NCBI GenBank assembly: GCA_947474065.1
Contig: CANJHD010000004.1
Location: forward strand, 1 to 64,000
Origin: Planctomycetaceae bacterium
GTDB lineage: Bacteria; Planctomycetota; Phycisphaerae; Phycisphaerales; SM1A02
DNA: 64,000 nucleotides
Reading direction: 5' to 3'
Shown one piece after another: positions 15,916-26,489 of this stretch. The translations under genes and the position numbers were made by a program. The notes beneath the pieces were generated by a model, which saw only the letters and a list, made by a program, of their open reading frames with translations, did no database searches and had not been told where the DNA came from. Numbering within the stretch: position 1 is the stretch's first letter; every line of letters starts with the position of its first letter.

Positions 15916-16464
15916 TCAGAAGCGACCGGTGGTGTTCACCGTGTCGTACGGCGTACCGCCTGGCATCTCCATCAACCAGAAGCGGCTCCACTCATCAGCA
16001 AGAGCTCGGAAGTTCTGGTTGTAGATCATCGAGTCGTTCTGGCGTCGACGGTCCCATGATTCAAACTGACCATTGAGGTCTGGAGTCGGATTGGTGGCGA
16101 TGGTGTCGAAGGAGATCAGATAGGCATCGTTGCAGGTCTGGTCGAGCTCGGCGACCTTCTTAGTGGTCTCCGCCGAAAGCGACTTCTTGGCATTCTTGTC
16201 CGTGCCCTCTTCAAGAGCAACCAGTTGTCGCTGTTGGGTCAAGGAATTGCGAAGCGCGTGCGGCAGAGCCTCAACACGAGAGTCATCTGAATCCAGCGCG
16301 TACCAGTGCTCCTTGGGCAAATTGTCAGTGCGATAGAGCTCCGTTGGCTGCGGCGCGTAGCAGCCGCCAACAGCCAGCATGGCGGACATCAAGGCTGGCG
16401 CTGCGATGAACTTTGCGGCCAACACGGTGATTTGCAAGGTGGAGTGAGTGCTCGACATCTTCAT
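15916..16464 (-). CDS. Putative lipoprotein, unknown function
   Basis: A 182-residue protein. The N-terminal signal ends in a lipobox-like AVGGC, so it is probably lipid-anchored. The mature part is hydrophilic and contains LRNSLTQQRQLVALEEG and a Trp/Arg-rich C-terminal part (SWDRRRQNDSMIYNQNF). The ATG at 16464 has a GAGGAA ribosome site. A strong terminator follows the gene, so it is probably monocistronic. I do not recognise the family. Confidence 0.72.
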   Translation of the reverse strand: MKMSSTHSTLQITVLAAKFIAAPALMSAMLAVGGCYAPQPTELYRTDNLPKEHWYALDSDDSRVEALPHALRNSLTQQRQLVALEEGTDKNAKKSLSAETTKKVAELDQTCNDAYLISFDTIATNPTPDLNGQFESWDRRRQNDSMIYNQNFRALADEWSRFWLMEMPGGTPYDTVNTTGRF

Positions 16465-16617
16465 AACTGATTCCTCTACGTTCGACCCGCGAACCGGCGT
16501 TCCGGAGCGGAAATGGCAGAATAGCCGAAGCCGATTCCAACGGTTGGACTAGGCATGCCTACGGCTGCCGGGGGCGGGCGGATCCCGCAAATTTGCCGAG
16601 AAATGCGGCCTCTGGCG
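16465..16617. other. Upstream region of the lipoprotein gene
   Basis: 153 bp holding a perfect palindrome, GCAAATTTGC, at 16587-16596. It may be an operator; no clear promoter boxes were read. Confidence 0.35.
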
Positions 16618-18012
16618 TCAGATTTCAATAACTTCGAAGCGCTTGGGTTGAAGCACCGTTAAGCCACCGTGGGCACTCAAGACCTGAGCCATGACGCCGC
16701 GCTGCCGGTCCTCGCCGTGTGTCAGCACCACGCGGGGCGCAGCGGGCTTCTTGGATGACCCCATGAACCATTCAATCAATCCGCCCTGTCCAGCATGTGC
16801 GCTCAGGCCGCCAACGGTGCGCACATCTGCGCGCACCACGACGTCCTCGCGGAAGATGCGGACTGTCTTGGCCCCGTCGACCAATTTCCTGCCGAGCGAT
16901 CCTTCCGCCATGAAACTGGTGAGAAGAACCTGCACGCCGCGCCGCCAAAGATTGTGGCGCAGGTGATGCAAGATGCGACCGCCATCGCACATCCCGCTAC
17001 CAGCGATGACGATGCCTGGGTCCCAGCTCTCATTCAAATCACGACTCTGCTGTGGAGTCACGCAGAGATTCACATTGGCAAATTCACGGCGCGCCTGACC
17101 ACTGCGTGAAAGCCCGCGCGCCTCATCGTCAAAATCGTCGGGGTACTTGCTGTAGATCTCCGTGGCGCGGATCGCCATCGGACTATCGAGATAGACAGGA
17201 ACAACCGGCGAGCGTCCATCGCGGCCAATCTCTGCGAGTACGTGCAGCAACAACTGCGCGCGTCCAACTGCAAAGCTCGGCACAAGCACTTTGCGCTTCT
17301 GCCATGCACTTTGTTCAAGAATCGCGCGCAACTCCGCGAATGTCTCCTCCGCGGGTCGATGGTCACGATCACCGTAGGTCGATTCCAAGAACACCAAGTC
17401 AGCCGGCGGGCATGGCACTGGATCACGAAGAATCGGCATGCATTTCTGCCCAACATCACCAGAGAACACCACGGTCTTCGTGATGCCGCCTTCTGTGACG
17501 CGCAGTTCAACACTCGCGGAGCCAAGGATGTGACCGGCATCCTGAAAGCGCGCAACGATTCCATCTGCCACTTCGATCAATTGTTCGTAATCATGACCGC
17601 GCATGCGGGCGACTATTGCTTCTACTTCAGCAACTCCGTAGAGAGCGACCGCATCCGGCGTCGCGCCAGTGCGTTCTTTCCAGCGATTTTCGCGCGCAGC
17701 ATCGCCCTCTTGAATCTTTGCAGAGTCGCGCAATATCAGTTCCGCAAGCTCACAACTGGCGTGCGTGGCGTGTACCGCGCAGGCAAGACCCTCAAGAAGC
17801 GGAAGGCGACCAACATGATCAAGGTGCGCGTGCGTCAAAACCACTGCGTCGAGCCGAGCGGGAACAACTGGATCAATCTCGCGGTTCTTGTGATCACCCG
17901 CGCCTCGACCCTGAAACATTCCAAAGTCGATGAGCACAGTGGCGCGCGCGGTTTGCACCAAGTAACCACTGCCAGTGACTTCGCCCGCCGCTCCAAGGAT
18001 GGTGATCTGCAT
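16618..18012 (-). CDS. Metallo-beta-lactamase / beta-CASP family nuclease
   Basis: A 464-residue protein with the metallo-beta-lactamase core: THAHLDH at 60-66 (H61, H63, D65, H66) binds the metals, and FSGDVGQ and STYGDRDH mark later motifs. The beta-CASP insert is about residues 245-370, with VPSFAVGRAQ, GSGMCDGGRILHHLRHNL and the C-terminal HAGQGGLIEW. Relatives (YSH1/CPSF-like and bacterial RNA-metabolising enzymes) are RNA endo/exonucleases. Length and motif order fit an active enzyme. Its start lies 9 bp after the galactokinase stop, so the two are probably co-transcribed, though no functional tie is evident. Confidence 0.9.
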   Translation of the reverse strand: MQITILGAAGEVTGSGYLVQTARATVLIDFGMFQGRGAGDHKNREIDPVVPARLDAVVLTHAHLDHVGRLPLLEGLACAVHATHASCELAELILRDSAKIQEGDAARENRWKERTGATPDAVALYGVAEVEAIVARMRGHDYEQLIEVADGIVARFQDAGHILGSASVELRVTEGGITKTVVFSGDVGQKCMPILRDPVPCPPADLVFLESTYGDRDHRPAEETFAELRAILEQSAWQKRKVLVPSFAVGRAQLLLHVLAEIGRDGRSPVVPVYLDSPMAIRATEIYSKYPDDFDDEARGLSRSGQARREFANVNLCVTPQQSRDLNESWDPGIVIAGSGMCDGGRILHHLRHNLWRRGVQVLLTSFMAEGSLGRKLVDGAKTVRIFREDVVVRADVRTVGGLSAHAGQGGLIEWFMGSSKKPAAPRVVLTHGEDRQRGVMAQVLSAHGGLTVLQPKRFEVIEI

Positions 18013-18021
18013 AGAGTGAGG

Positions 18022-19224
18022 CTACGCCGCCGGCCAGCGTGCTGCAGGAATAACGGCTGCACCTGGACCAGACGACACTCGCTGCCATCCCGCGGGGCGC
18101 TTGAATCGGCGCTCGAATCCTGCAGAGATGCGTTCGCCGATACCAGCCCGCGTTGCGTCGGCTAAGACAATCACCGAACCACCAAAGCCGGCGCCCGTCA
18201 ATCGCGCGCCGTAGACACCGCCCGCAGTGCCAAGCGCGCGCGCCTCGTCAACGAGCGCGTCAAGTTCCGGCGTACTCACCGCAAAGTCATCGCGCAGTGA
18301 TTGGTGGCTTTGCGCCATAAATAACCCAAACAATTCCATGTCATCGCGACGAAGGGCGTTGGCGGCGAGTTGCACGCGCTGGATCTCGCGCACTACGTGT
18401 CGAGCGCGGCGCTCAAGCAGCGCTGGAAGTTTCAGTGTGCGGAGTTTGGTTTCGTCCAAATCACGCAACATGCCAACTCCAGCCGCGCGTGCTGCGTCTT
18501 CCACTTCATGCCGACGCTCTGCGTAGCGGCCATCGGAAAGCGAGCGATGAACGCCAGAATCAAACACCAAGAGTGACACGCGGCTCGAGGGCGGGAACGG
18601 CACGAAACGGACGTCGAGCGATCGACAGTCGACCAACATCGCATGATCAGCGCGGCCAAGCGCGGATGACAATGGATCAAGAATTCCACAAGGAACGCCG
18701 CCGAATTCAGACTCCGCTTCTTGGCACATGCGCGCCATCGGAATTCCAAAGAGGGGCGCCGAGAGCACCTCCGCCACTGCGGTGGCGAGAGATACCGTGA
18801 ACGCGGCACTCGAACTCAGGCCCGCGCCAAGTGGAACATCGCTTGCAAATGCCATCTCGAGCGGCGGCACCCGCACGCCCTCGCGCGCAAATCCTGCGAG
18901 CACGCCGAGCGCAAGATTCGACCACGCAGTGTCACCGGTCGCGCGCGGCGACCGAGCCGCAGCGGCTGGATCCGGCAACTCAGCGAGTGACCGCAGGTCC
19001 TCACTCCACGCGCGCCACCGACCATCGGTAGAGACTCGCACCGCGGATACGCAGTCACGATCAATGGACATCGGCAGAACCAACCCATCGGAGTAGTCGA
19101 CATGCTCCCCCACGAGATTGACTCGCCCCGGCGCACGCCCCAATACTGTCGGCTTGCCGCCGAAGCGTCGGGCGAATGCCGCTAAAGCACGCGCAGCAAC
19201 CGGAACATGTGGGATCACAGCCAT
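18022..19224 (-). CDS. galK: Galactokinase
   Basis: A 400-residue GHMP kinase. The galactokinase signature GRVNLVGEHVDYSDG (33-47) is near the N-terminus, the ATP-binding motif GAGLSSSAAF is near residue 135, and TGAGFGGSVIVLA is near the C-terminus. Length is normal for the family. It phosphorylates galactose at C1 in the Leloir pathway; no galT or galE is nearby. ATG 19224 has a short AAAGG ribosome site. It is transcribed divergently from the Gld-type ABC operon and is followed by the beta-CASP gene. Confidence 0.93.
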   Translation of the reverse strand: MAVIPHVPVAARALAAFARRFGGKPTVLGRAPGRVNLVGEHVDYSDGLVLPMSIDRDCVSAVRVSTDGRWRAWSEDLRSLAELPDPAAAARSPRATGDTAWSNLALGVLAGFAREGVRVPPLEMAFASDVPLGAGLSSSAAFTVSLATAVAEVLSAPLFGIPMARMCQEAESEFGGVPCGILDPLSSALGRADHAMLVDCRSLDVRFVPFPPSSRVSLLVFDSGVHRSLSDGRYAERRHEVEDAARAAGVGMLRDLDETKLRTLKLPALLERRARHVVREIQRVQLAANALRRDDMELFGLFMAQSHQSLRDDFAVSTPELDALVDEARALGTAGGVYGARLTGAGFGGSVIVLADATRAGIGERISAGFERRFKRPAGWQRVSSGPGAAVIPAARWPAA

Positions 19225-19296
19225 CCTTTACAGGATACGCAGCGGCGATCGGAGACTGACGCACAGCACGCGCCGCACAGATAAACTCCTCCACCT

Positions 19297-20066
<770 letters not shown>

Positions 20067-20070
<4 letters not shown>

Positions 20071-20810
20071 ATTCCACTGCACGCATCGCAACGATATTTC
20101 GCCGAGAATTCGCGGCGTATTTCACCAGCCCCTTGGCAGGGATCTTCTTGGTGATCTATCTGTTCATGTCCGCCGTACTCACCTTTCAAATGGGCGGCCT
20201 GTACGAACGGGGCCAGGCTGATCTGCGACCGTTCTTCCAAGTGCAGCCGTGGCTCGACCTATTCTTAGTGCCCGCGCTCAGCATGCGCCTCTGGGCAGAA
20301 GACCGGCGCACTGGCACTATCGAATTGTTGCTGACGCTTCCCTTCTCCGTGCGCGACTTGGTGCTTGGAAAATTCCTTGCCGCATGGGCGTTTGCATGCG
20401 TGGCGCTCGCGCTCACTGCACCACTATGGATCACCGTCGCGTGGCTCGGTAGCCCGGACCACGGAACAATTCTTGTGGGGTACATCGCCAGCGCACTCAT
20501 GGCTGGCGCATTCCTTGCGATCGGCGCGTTCCTCTCAGCGTTCACCAAGAACCAAGTGATTGCGTTTGTACTGAGTGGCGTTGCCTGCTTCTTGCTGATG
20601 GTGATCGGATTCCCAATGCTCCTTGACTTTGTGAGTGGTTGGCTGCCACGCACAGCGGTGGAAGCAATTGCGGCAATGAGTGTGATGACGCACTTTGAGA
20701 GCATGATGCGCGGCGTTCTTGACGGCCGCGATGTTCTGTATTTCGTGTCAGTGACGGCGGCGTTCCTGTTCCTAAACGGGATCGTGGTCGAATGGAAGAA
20801 GGCGGAATAG
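20067..20810 (+). CDS. ABC transporter permease, GldF-type
   Basis: A 247-residue permease with six membrane helices. The first, GIFLVIYLFMSAVLTFQ, is followed by a short periplasmic part and SMRLWAEDRRTGTIELLLTLPF, the cytoplasmic coupling loop typical of ABC-2/GldF permeases. The ATG overlaps the ATPase stop. GldG follows 4 bp later. Confidence 0.9.
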
Positions 20811-20814
20811 AACC

Positions 20815-22689
20815 ATGGCAGCACGCACCGAAACACGACGCAACGCACTCTTGACTATCGCCGCAGTACTTGTGGGCGTGGTGGCACTCAACGCCGTGAT
20901 TGACATCACTGTGCCGTTCCTCCGCGCTGACCTGACGCAAGATCGCCTGTACAGCACCAGCAAGGGCGTCGATAGCACACTCGCCACGCTCGACGAGCCA
21001 GTGCGCATCGACTATTTCTGGACGCAGGAAGGCTCCAAGGATCAGCCACTGATCCGCGCACATGGACAGCGGGTGCGCGAGTACCTCGAAGAACTCCGGC
21101 AGCGCTCCAACGGCAACCTTGAAATTCGTTTCATTGACCCCGAGCCATTCAGCGAGGCAGAAGATGAAGCGCGCGCAGCCGGCTTGCCCGCGCTCGCCGT
21201 TGACGGCAGCGGACGAACGCTGACGTTGGGCATCGTGGTGCGCGGACCAACTGACCGCAAAGAGACGCTGCCGTACCTCGCGCCGGAGAATGAGCCGCTG
21301 CTTGAGTATCAGTTGCTCCGCGCGATCTCCTCAGTTGGCAGACCAACGAAGCCAAAGCTTGGGCTGCTCAGCAGCATGCCGCTTGATGGCGGCGCAGATC
21401 CACGCAACCCGATGATGCAAAAGGGTCCGCCGGTAGTGATCCAACAGCTCGGCGAACAAGCTGATCTCGTGCCGATTGAAGCCACCGCTGACAAACTTCC
21501 CGATGGCATTGCTGCCCTCATGATTGTGCAGCCGCGCAAATTTTCGGAAAGCATGTTGCGTGCTATCGATGCATGGGCAATTGCTGGCAAGCCGCTGTTT
21601 GTGCTCGCAGATCCATACGCGGAGACTGATACCGGTCCCGACGCCAGTGCCATGGGCGCGAAACGCGGCGGCACCACCTATGACATTGGTCCACTCCTCA
21701 ATGCATGGGGCGTCGATATTGCCAAGGACATGGTGGTTGGAGATATCACTCACGCCACTCGAATTCGTGCTCCTTCTAAGAATGGCGGCATGCGTGAACT
21801 CGATTACCCGGCGTGGCTCTCCATGACGCGCGAGACGTTCACTGCCAAAGACCCGCTCGTCGGCGGACTACAAGCGCTGAACTTCATGAGTGCCGGCGCA
21901 ATTGTCCAAGTGCCCGGCAGCCTCTCGAAAGTGGAGCCGCTCGTTCGCACCAGCGAAAAATCACAGATGATTCAGGCGCTCAAGCTTGGGTTCTTTGGGG
22001 ACCCTGAACAGTTGCTCAAGGACTTCAAGTCGGATGGAACGCCAAAGGTATTAGCGGCGCGCATTACTGGCGAAATCGTTTCCGCTTTCCCGGGCGTGGA
22101 CGGTACTGTCGCGAAGGGCAAAGCCAACATTCTGCTCATTGCTGATGCCGACGTGCTTTCTGATGACACGTGGGTCACCGATGACCGCAGTTCTGGCGTC
22201 AACGCTGGCAAGCGTGCGATTGCAGACAACGGCCCGATGATTCTGAATGCCGTTGAGTTAGCAGCCGGCAACCCTGCGCTTGCAGATATCCGAGCGCGCG
22301 GGCAGTTTCGTCGACCATTCACGGTAGTGGAAGACATGCGTAAGGATGCAGAGACGAAGTTCATTGCACGCGAGAAGGAACTGCAGGAAGAGATTCAGCG
22401 CACAGAGTTGCAGATCGGTGAGTTGCAGCGTGAGCGCACCGCTGAAGGTGTTCAGCAGATTGTCTTGACGCCGGAGCAGGCGCAACACATTCAAGAACTG
22501 CAGGCCCGCATGACTGCCGCGCGTAAAGAACTTCGGCAGGTGCAACATGACCTGCGTCGCGATGTCGAATCGCTCGGCACCCGAATACTTGTGCTGAATT
22601 CCGTGATCTGGCCGCTTGTGGTCGCCGTCCTGGCGCTCGCGTGGTACATGGTGCGCGGGCGAACGAGCCGGCGGGAGGCTGTTCAGTGA
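20815..22689 (+). CDS. GldG-family ABC transport auxiliary protein
   Basis: A 624-residue protein anchored at both ends: an N-terminal helix (about 14-34) and a C-terminal helix ending near the last ten residues (VIWPLVVAVLALAWYMV). The large periplasmic part has the GldG/ABC_transp_aux pattern: LTQDRLYSTSKGVDSTLATL, RVREYLEELRQRSNGNLEI and an ADPYAETDT stretch. A coiled coil at about 505-590 is rich in Glu, Gln and Arg. It is presumed to work with the GldA/GldF pair in the inner membrane. Its stop overlaps the next start by GTGA. Confidence 0.88.
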   Translation: MAARTETRRNALLTIAAVLVGVVALNAVIDITVPFLRADLTQDRLYSTSKGVDSTLATLDEPVRIDYFWTQEGSKDQPLIRAHGQRVREYLEELRQRSNGNLEIRFIDPEPFSEAEDEARAAGLPALAVDGSGRTLTLGIVVRGPTDRKETLPYLAPENEPLLEYQLLRAISSVGRPTKPKLGLLSSMPLDGGADPRNPMMQKGPPVVIQQLGEQADLVPIEATADKLPDGIAALMIVQPRKFSESMLRAIDAWAIAGKPLFVLADPYAETDTGPDASAMGAKRGGTTYDIGPLLNAWGVDIAKDMVVGDITHATRIRAPSKNGGMRELDYPAWLSMTRETFTAKDPLVGGLQALNFMSAGAIVQVPGSLSKVEPLVRTSEKSQMIQALKLGFFGDPEQLLKDFKSDGTPKVLAARITGEIVSAFPGVDGTVAKGKANILLIADADVLSDDTWVTDDRSSGVNAGKRAIADNGPMILNAVELAAGNPALADIRARGQFRRPFTVVEDMRKDAETKFIAREKELQEEIQRTELQIGELQRERTAEGVQQIVLTPEQAQHIQELQARMTAARKELRQVQHDLRRDVESLGTRILVLNSVIWPLVVAVLALAWYMVRGRTSRREAVQ

Positions 22690-23834
22690 GCCACGGAATG
22701 ATGAAGCGAAATGTTGCCATTGGAATCACAATCGGCGCGGCGGCGCTCGTGGGTGCGGCCTTCCTCATGGCCCGCAGTCGCGACATGACGCCAGAGAGAG
22801 CCCGTGGCTCCGCGTTCGTTGCGGGGCTCGAATCACGCGCTGCTGAAATCAGCGCCATTGAATTGCTGCGCGGCAATGCAACCGTCCGCATCGAACGGCA
22901 AGCAGGTGATCGATGGATCGTCGCTACAAGCGACGGCTATCCAGCGCGTACGGAGCTAGTGCGCGCGCTCCTCGTGAGTGTCGGTGGCTTGACGATTGAT
23001 GATCGCATGACTGCCAAGAAGGAGCGGCACGGCGAGCTGGGTTTAGCGTGGCCCGACGAATCTGGCAAAGCGCGACGAGTGCGCTTCCTATCAATGACCC
23101 CTGGCGCTCCACCAGTCGCGGACGTGATTCTTGGCGATGAACGATTTGCGCCAGATGCGATCTTCGCACGGCTCCCAGAACAAGATCAAACATGGCGCAC
23201 GCTTGGGCGCGTTCAGGTTCCAGGCGACGCACTCGCATGGATCGACCGCACGCTGCTCTCGCTCCCAAGCGGCGAGACACTCTCTGCGTCAATCGAGGGA
23301 CTCACGGCCACGCCGAGCGCCAATGACCCCGGTAGGCAACCCGGGATGCCAAGCATGCCCTGGGGCATCACAGTCATCGAGCCTGAACGCGAACATTGGA
23401 GCGTTGAGCAAGTTGATTCTGCGAAGACCGGGCTTCCGTCATTCTTGGAGCGACTGGAAATAGACGGTGTTCGTCGCGCGCGAACCGATGCAGCGCCGGA
23501 GCCGCAATGGTCACCAAGCTTTGACACGCGCTCCGCCCTTATCACGCTGAATGGGCATGCCGAGGCAGATGGAACATGGTTCACGATCAGCGTGCTCCCA
23601 CGGCCCGGCGCGCCTGTTCCAGCGCCTGCCAAGCATGATGGCGACCCGTTCGTCCCTGACTGGGCGGCACTGTCCGAGGCGTGTGATGGATGGGAGTTCA
23701 AGATGCCCGCTTGGAAGGCAGACACATTGCGCCGGATGCGCGCGCCTGCGCCGGCGGCCAATTCTGAGCCAACAACGCTCGAACCCAGCACCCTGGGTGC
23801 CCCGAGGCGCCCGTTGCGTGGTGGCGCGGAGTAG
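22686..23834 (+). CDS. DUF4340 domain protein
   Basis: A 382-residue protein with one N-terminal membrane helix (NVAIGITIGAAALVGAAFLMA) and a large extracytoplasmic part. The position after GldG and the fold pattern (ELLRGNATVRIERQAGDRW, later ALITLNGHAEADGTWFTI) fit DUF4340, a usual partner of this ABC cluster. The start is GTG 22686 (GTGA overlap with the GldG stop) or ATG 22698. It is the last gene of the operon. The role is unknown. Confidence 0.78.
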   Translation: MSHGMMKRNVAIGITIGAAALVGAAFLMARSRDMTPERARGSAFVAGLESRAAEISAIELLRGNATVRIERQAGDRWIVATSDGYPARTELVRALLVSVGGLTIDDRMTAKKERHGELGLAWPDESGKARRVRFLSMTPGAPPVADVILGDERFAPDAIFARLPEQDQTWRTLGRVQVPGDALAWIDRTLLSLPSGETLSASIEGLTATPSANDPGRQPGMPSMPWGITVIEPEREHWSVEQVDSAKTGLPSFLERLEIDGVRRARTDAAPEPQWSPSFDTRSALITLNGHAEADGTWFTISVLPRPGAPVPAPAKHDGDPFVPDWAALSEACDGWEFKMPAWKADTLRRMRAPAPAANSEPTTLEPSTLGAPRRPLRGGAE

Positions 23835-24054
23835 CCGCCTGAATGCTTCGCCCCGAAGCGCATGCTTCCCGGACCTCATTGGCCAACTCGGTCGCATGAC
23901 GCCCCAACATTTAGGGCAAATCTCCCCTAAATCATACGAAGACAGCGAACCGCCTTGACTCAGCCCCATCGATTCCCGATGGTGTTCTCGTAGACATGCT
24001 GGGTTTGCCGACAACGTGCGTTGCGGGATAGGTGCCCAGCAGACTGGAGGGCAC
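23835..24054. other. Intergenic leader region of the membrane hybrid kinase
   Basis: 220 bp with three hairpins: GCTTCG-CCC-CGAAGC at 23845-23859 (10 bp after the DUF4340 stop), ATTTAGGG/CCCTAAAT at 23909-23932 with an 8-base loop, and CCATCG/CGATGG at 23966-23982. None has a T-run. The first may be a weak end signal for the upstream operon. The others may be leader or operator elements. Confidence 0.45.
24046..24051 (+). promoter_or_regulatory. Ribosome binding site of the membrane hybrid kinase
   Basis: GGAGGG sits 3-4 bases before ATG 24055 and decides this start over an earlier in-frame codon at 24016. Confidence 0.7.
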
Positions 24055-26439
24055 ATGGGAACCGCTATTCGTCATCGCTTGCGACCCATTGTGTTTGGAG
24101 GCATCGCCGGGCTATTAGTAGTTTCCGGTCTTGTGATGGTCGTCCGCGATCTTCGACTTGACGCGGCTCCAGAGGCAACCGGCGTTGAACTGCGGTCCAC
24201 TCGTGCCGCGACCAACACCGATACTACCGATGCGCCGCAGACCGCCTTGCTTCTGCGAGATGCGACGCGTGAAACCCGCGATGAATTGACGAACGCGGTT
24301 GCTCCGATCATTCAACACACCGAACAGTTGACGCATCGCTCTGGCGTTGTTGCTGCCATGCTCCGCAACGACACTGCGCTCCTCCGACAGATTGCCAATG
24401 AAGAAATTCGCAGGACGGGGGATGTGGATGCATTGGCATTTGTAGACATCGCCGGTCGCTTGTTGGCCGTGAATTCCGTCGACACGCACGGAACTCCATT
24501 TCCAGCAGCCCGCATTGAATTGCTGCTGAATCAGGACATTTCACAGCGACCGGTGGTGAGTGCCTGCCTCCATTCGGACTCGATCCTGCCGATATTGGAA
24601 TTTCAAACATCGTGCGAGTTCACCCGAATCTTGTGGGACTCTACCGGACTATCTGTTGCCTGCAGCGCACGAGTCATCGACGAAAGCACTGGTCGCTGTG
24701 TGGGACTCGTGACCAGCCGCATGCGATTCGAACGCATTCAATCTTTGATTGAGAGCGAAGAATCACCAGGTATTGACTTGCTGATGGTTGACCGCCAAGG
24801 CCATGCCTTGGATGAACATGTGCAGCGTGGAGAAGTTGGCATCATCATCCCCGATACCGCGCTTGCAGGCTTGGTTAGTTCGCTTGACGGATCCGATGCA
24901 CAGTGCTCCACCGTTTCGACATCCGGAAAGATGGCGTGCGCATATCCACTCCGAGGCCTGCGTACTGTCAAGGGTGGAAATGTATTTGTCATAGGTGTAG
25001 CGCAGCCGCAGTTGATTGCCGCAGAAATTGGGCATGGGCAACTGGTGACTGCAGCAACCTCCGCCATGATCGTCGGGCTTGCAGCACTTTCGGGTGTGCT
25101 CTTGGTACAAGCCCGTAGCCAGCGTAAAGCGAGTTTGGCACTGGTGACAGCGCGCAACGATGCGGATGCCGCTAGCCGCTCAAAGACAGAATTTCTGGCA
25201 AACATGAGTCATGAAATTCGCACCCCAATGACTGCAATCATTGGCTTTGTTGATCTTCTTGCTGACCACGGCGACGGACAACCAAATGCGCCGTCACGCG
25301 ATGAGGCTGTGGAAACAATCCGTCGAAATGCTCGTCACCTGCTTTCTCTCATCAACGATGTTCTTGATCTTTCCAAGATCGAAGCCGGACAGATGCGCAT
25401 GGATCGCCAACGCGTGCGCACGCTTGACCTTGTGCAGGATGCGCTTCGTCTCATGGACGACCGCGCTCGCCAGAAGGGCCTTGCACTCCGCCTTGTCATG
25501 GATGGTGATGTGCCGGAGTCGATCAGCACGGATCCAACACGCCTGCGCCAAGTGCTCATCAATCTGCTTGGAAATGCCGTGAAGTTCACGGATCAGGGCG
25601 CGGTCACTCTCACCATGCGCCGCCCTGACGATGCGCAGGACAAACTCGTCTTCGAGATCGCCGACACCGGTATCGGCATGACTCCCGAGCAGCTTTCTCG
25701 GCTCTACCAGCCGTTCGTCCAGGCCGACAGTTCAACCACCCGCCGCTATGGCGGCACTGGACTTGGTCTTGCCATCACCCGGCGTTGCATCGACATCATG
25801 GGCGGCACTATCTCAGCGCGCAGCGCACCTGGCAGCGGAACAACATTCTCGTTCAGCATTGATACCGGAGACCTTGCGGGGGTTCCAGCAGCTCGCCTTC
25901 GCGCCACGGAATCAAAGGAAGGAAGCGGCGTACTGCGTCTTCCATCAGCGGTACGACAGCCACTATCCGGAGTACGAGTCCTTCTCGCCGAAGATGGAAT
26001 CGATAATCAACGACTCATCCGCTTCCACCTTGAACGCGCTGGCGCACACGTCGAGATCGTCGATAACGGCGCCAAGGCTGTCGAACGAGTTCAGGATTCG
26101 TCACGCCTCAATCGGCATGATGTCATTCTGATGGACATGCAGATGCCGGTCATGGACGGCTACGAGGCCGTTCGCCGCCTCACTGCGGCCGGGGAACGCA
26201 TTCCGATCATCGCGCTGACCGCGCATGCCATGCCCGGCGACCGCGAGAAGTGCTTGGAGTCTGGCTGCCATGATTACCTCTGCAAGCCGGTTGATTCGCG
26301 GGCGCTGCTTGCAGCCATTCGCCACGCTATTGCCCCGGGGGCAACCGAATGCACGATGTTGCGCCGTCCGGACGGCACCGTAACCGATTCATCGACCCGA
26401 TTCCCGGATCAGTCCGCTCCACACGCAGCTGCTGGTTGA
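24055..26439 (+). CDS. Membrane-bound hybrid histidine kinase with extracytoplasmic sensor
   Basis: A 794-residue protein. A first membrane helix (12-30) is followed by a sensor of about 300 residues in the periplasm that resembles Cache/CHASE-type domains but is not assigned further. A second helix is SAMIVGLAALSGVLLV (about 335-355). The kinase core has SHEIRTP with phospho-acceptor H386, then NLLGNAVKFT, DTGIGM and GGTGLGLAI. The C-terminal receiver has the acidic pair in LLAEDGIDNQ, acceptor D694 in LMDMQMPVMDG, and a Lys in YLCKPVD. No output domain is present, so a phosphotransfer protein elsewhere is likely needed. The kinase and receiver parts closely resemble the HNOBA kinase at 2318-3946, pointing to shared ancestry. 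It is followed by an unrelated AsmA-like gene. Confidence 0.92.
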   Translation: MGTAIRHRLRPIVFGGIAGLLVVSGLVMVVRDLRLDAAPEATGVELRSTRAATNTDTTDAPQTALLLRDATRETRDELTNAVAPIIQHTEQLTHRSGVVAAMLRNDTALLRQIANEEIRRTGDVDALAFVDIAGRLLAVNSVDTHGTPFPAARIELLLNQDISQRPVVSACLHSDSILPILEFQTSCEFTRILWDSTGLSVACSARVIDESTGRCVGLVTSRMRFERIQSLIESEESPGIDLLMVDRQGHALDEHVQRGEVGIIIPDTALAGLVSSLDGSDAQCSTVSTSGKMACAYPLRGLRTVKGGNVFVIGVAQPQLIAAEIGHGQLVTAATSAMIVGLAALSGVLLVQARSQRKASLALVTARNDADAASRSKTEFLANMSHEIRTPMTAIIGFVDLLADHGDGQPNAPSRDEAVETIRRNARHLLSLINDVLDLSKIEAGQMRMDRQRVRTLDLVQDALRLMDDRARQKGLALRLVMDGDVPESISTDPTRLRQVLINLLGNAVKFTDQGAVTLTMRRPDDAQDKLVFEIADTGIGMTPEQLSRLYQPFVQADSSTTRRYGGTGLGLAITRRCIDIMGGTISARSAPGSGTTFSFSIDTGDLAGVPAARLRATESKEGSGVLRLPSAVRQPLSGVRVLLAEDGIDNQRLIRFHLERAGAHVEIVDNGAKAVERVQDSSRLNRHDVILMDMQMPVMDGYEAVRRLTAAGERIPIIALTAHAMPGDREKCLESGCHDYLCKPVDSRALLAAIRHAIAPGATECTMLRRPDGTVTDSSTRFPDQSAPHAAAG

Positions 26440-26489
26440 TGCGATCTCGTGGTTGACCGCAACGCAGTGGAATCACTAGCCTGTCACGC

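Noticed and set aside
17242-18165. 307-codon plus-strand frame
   Set aside because: It is opposite the beta-CASP nuclease and the end of galK, both certain.
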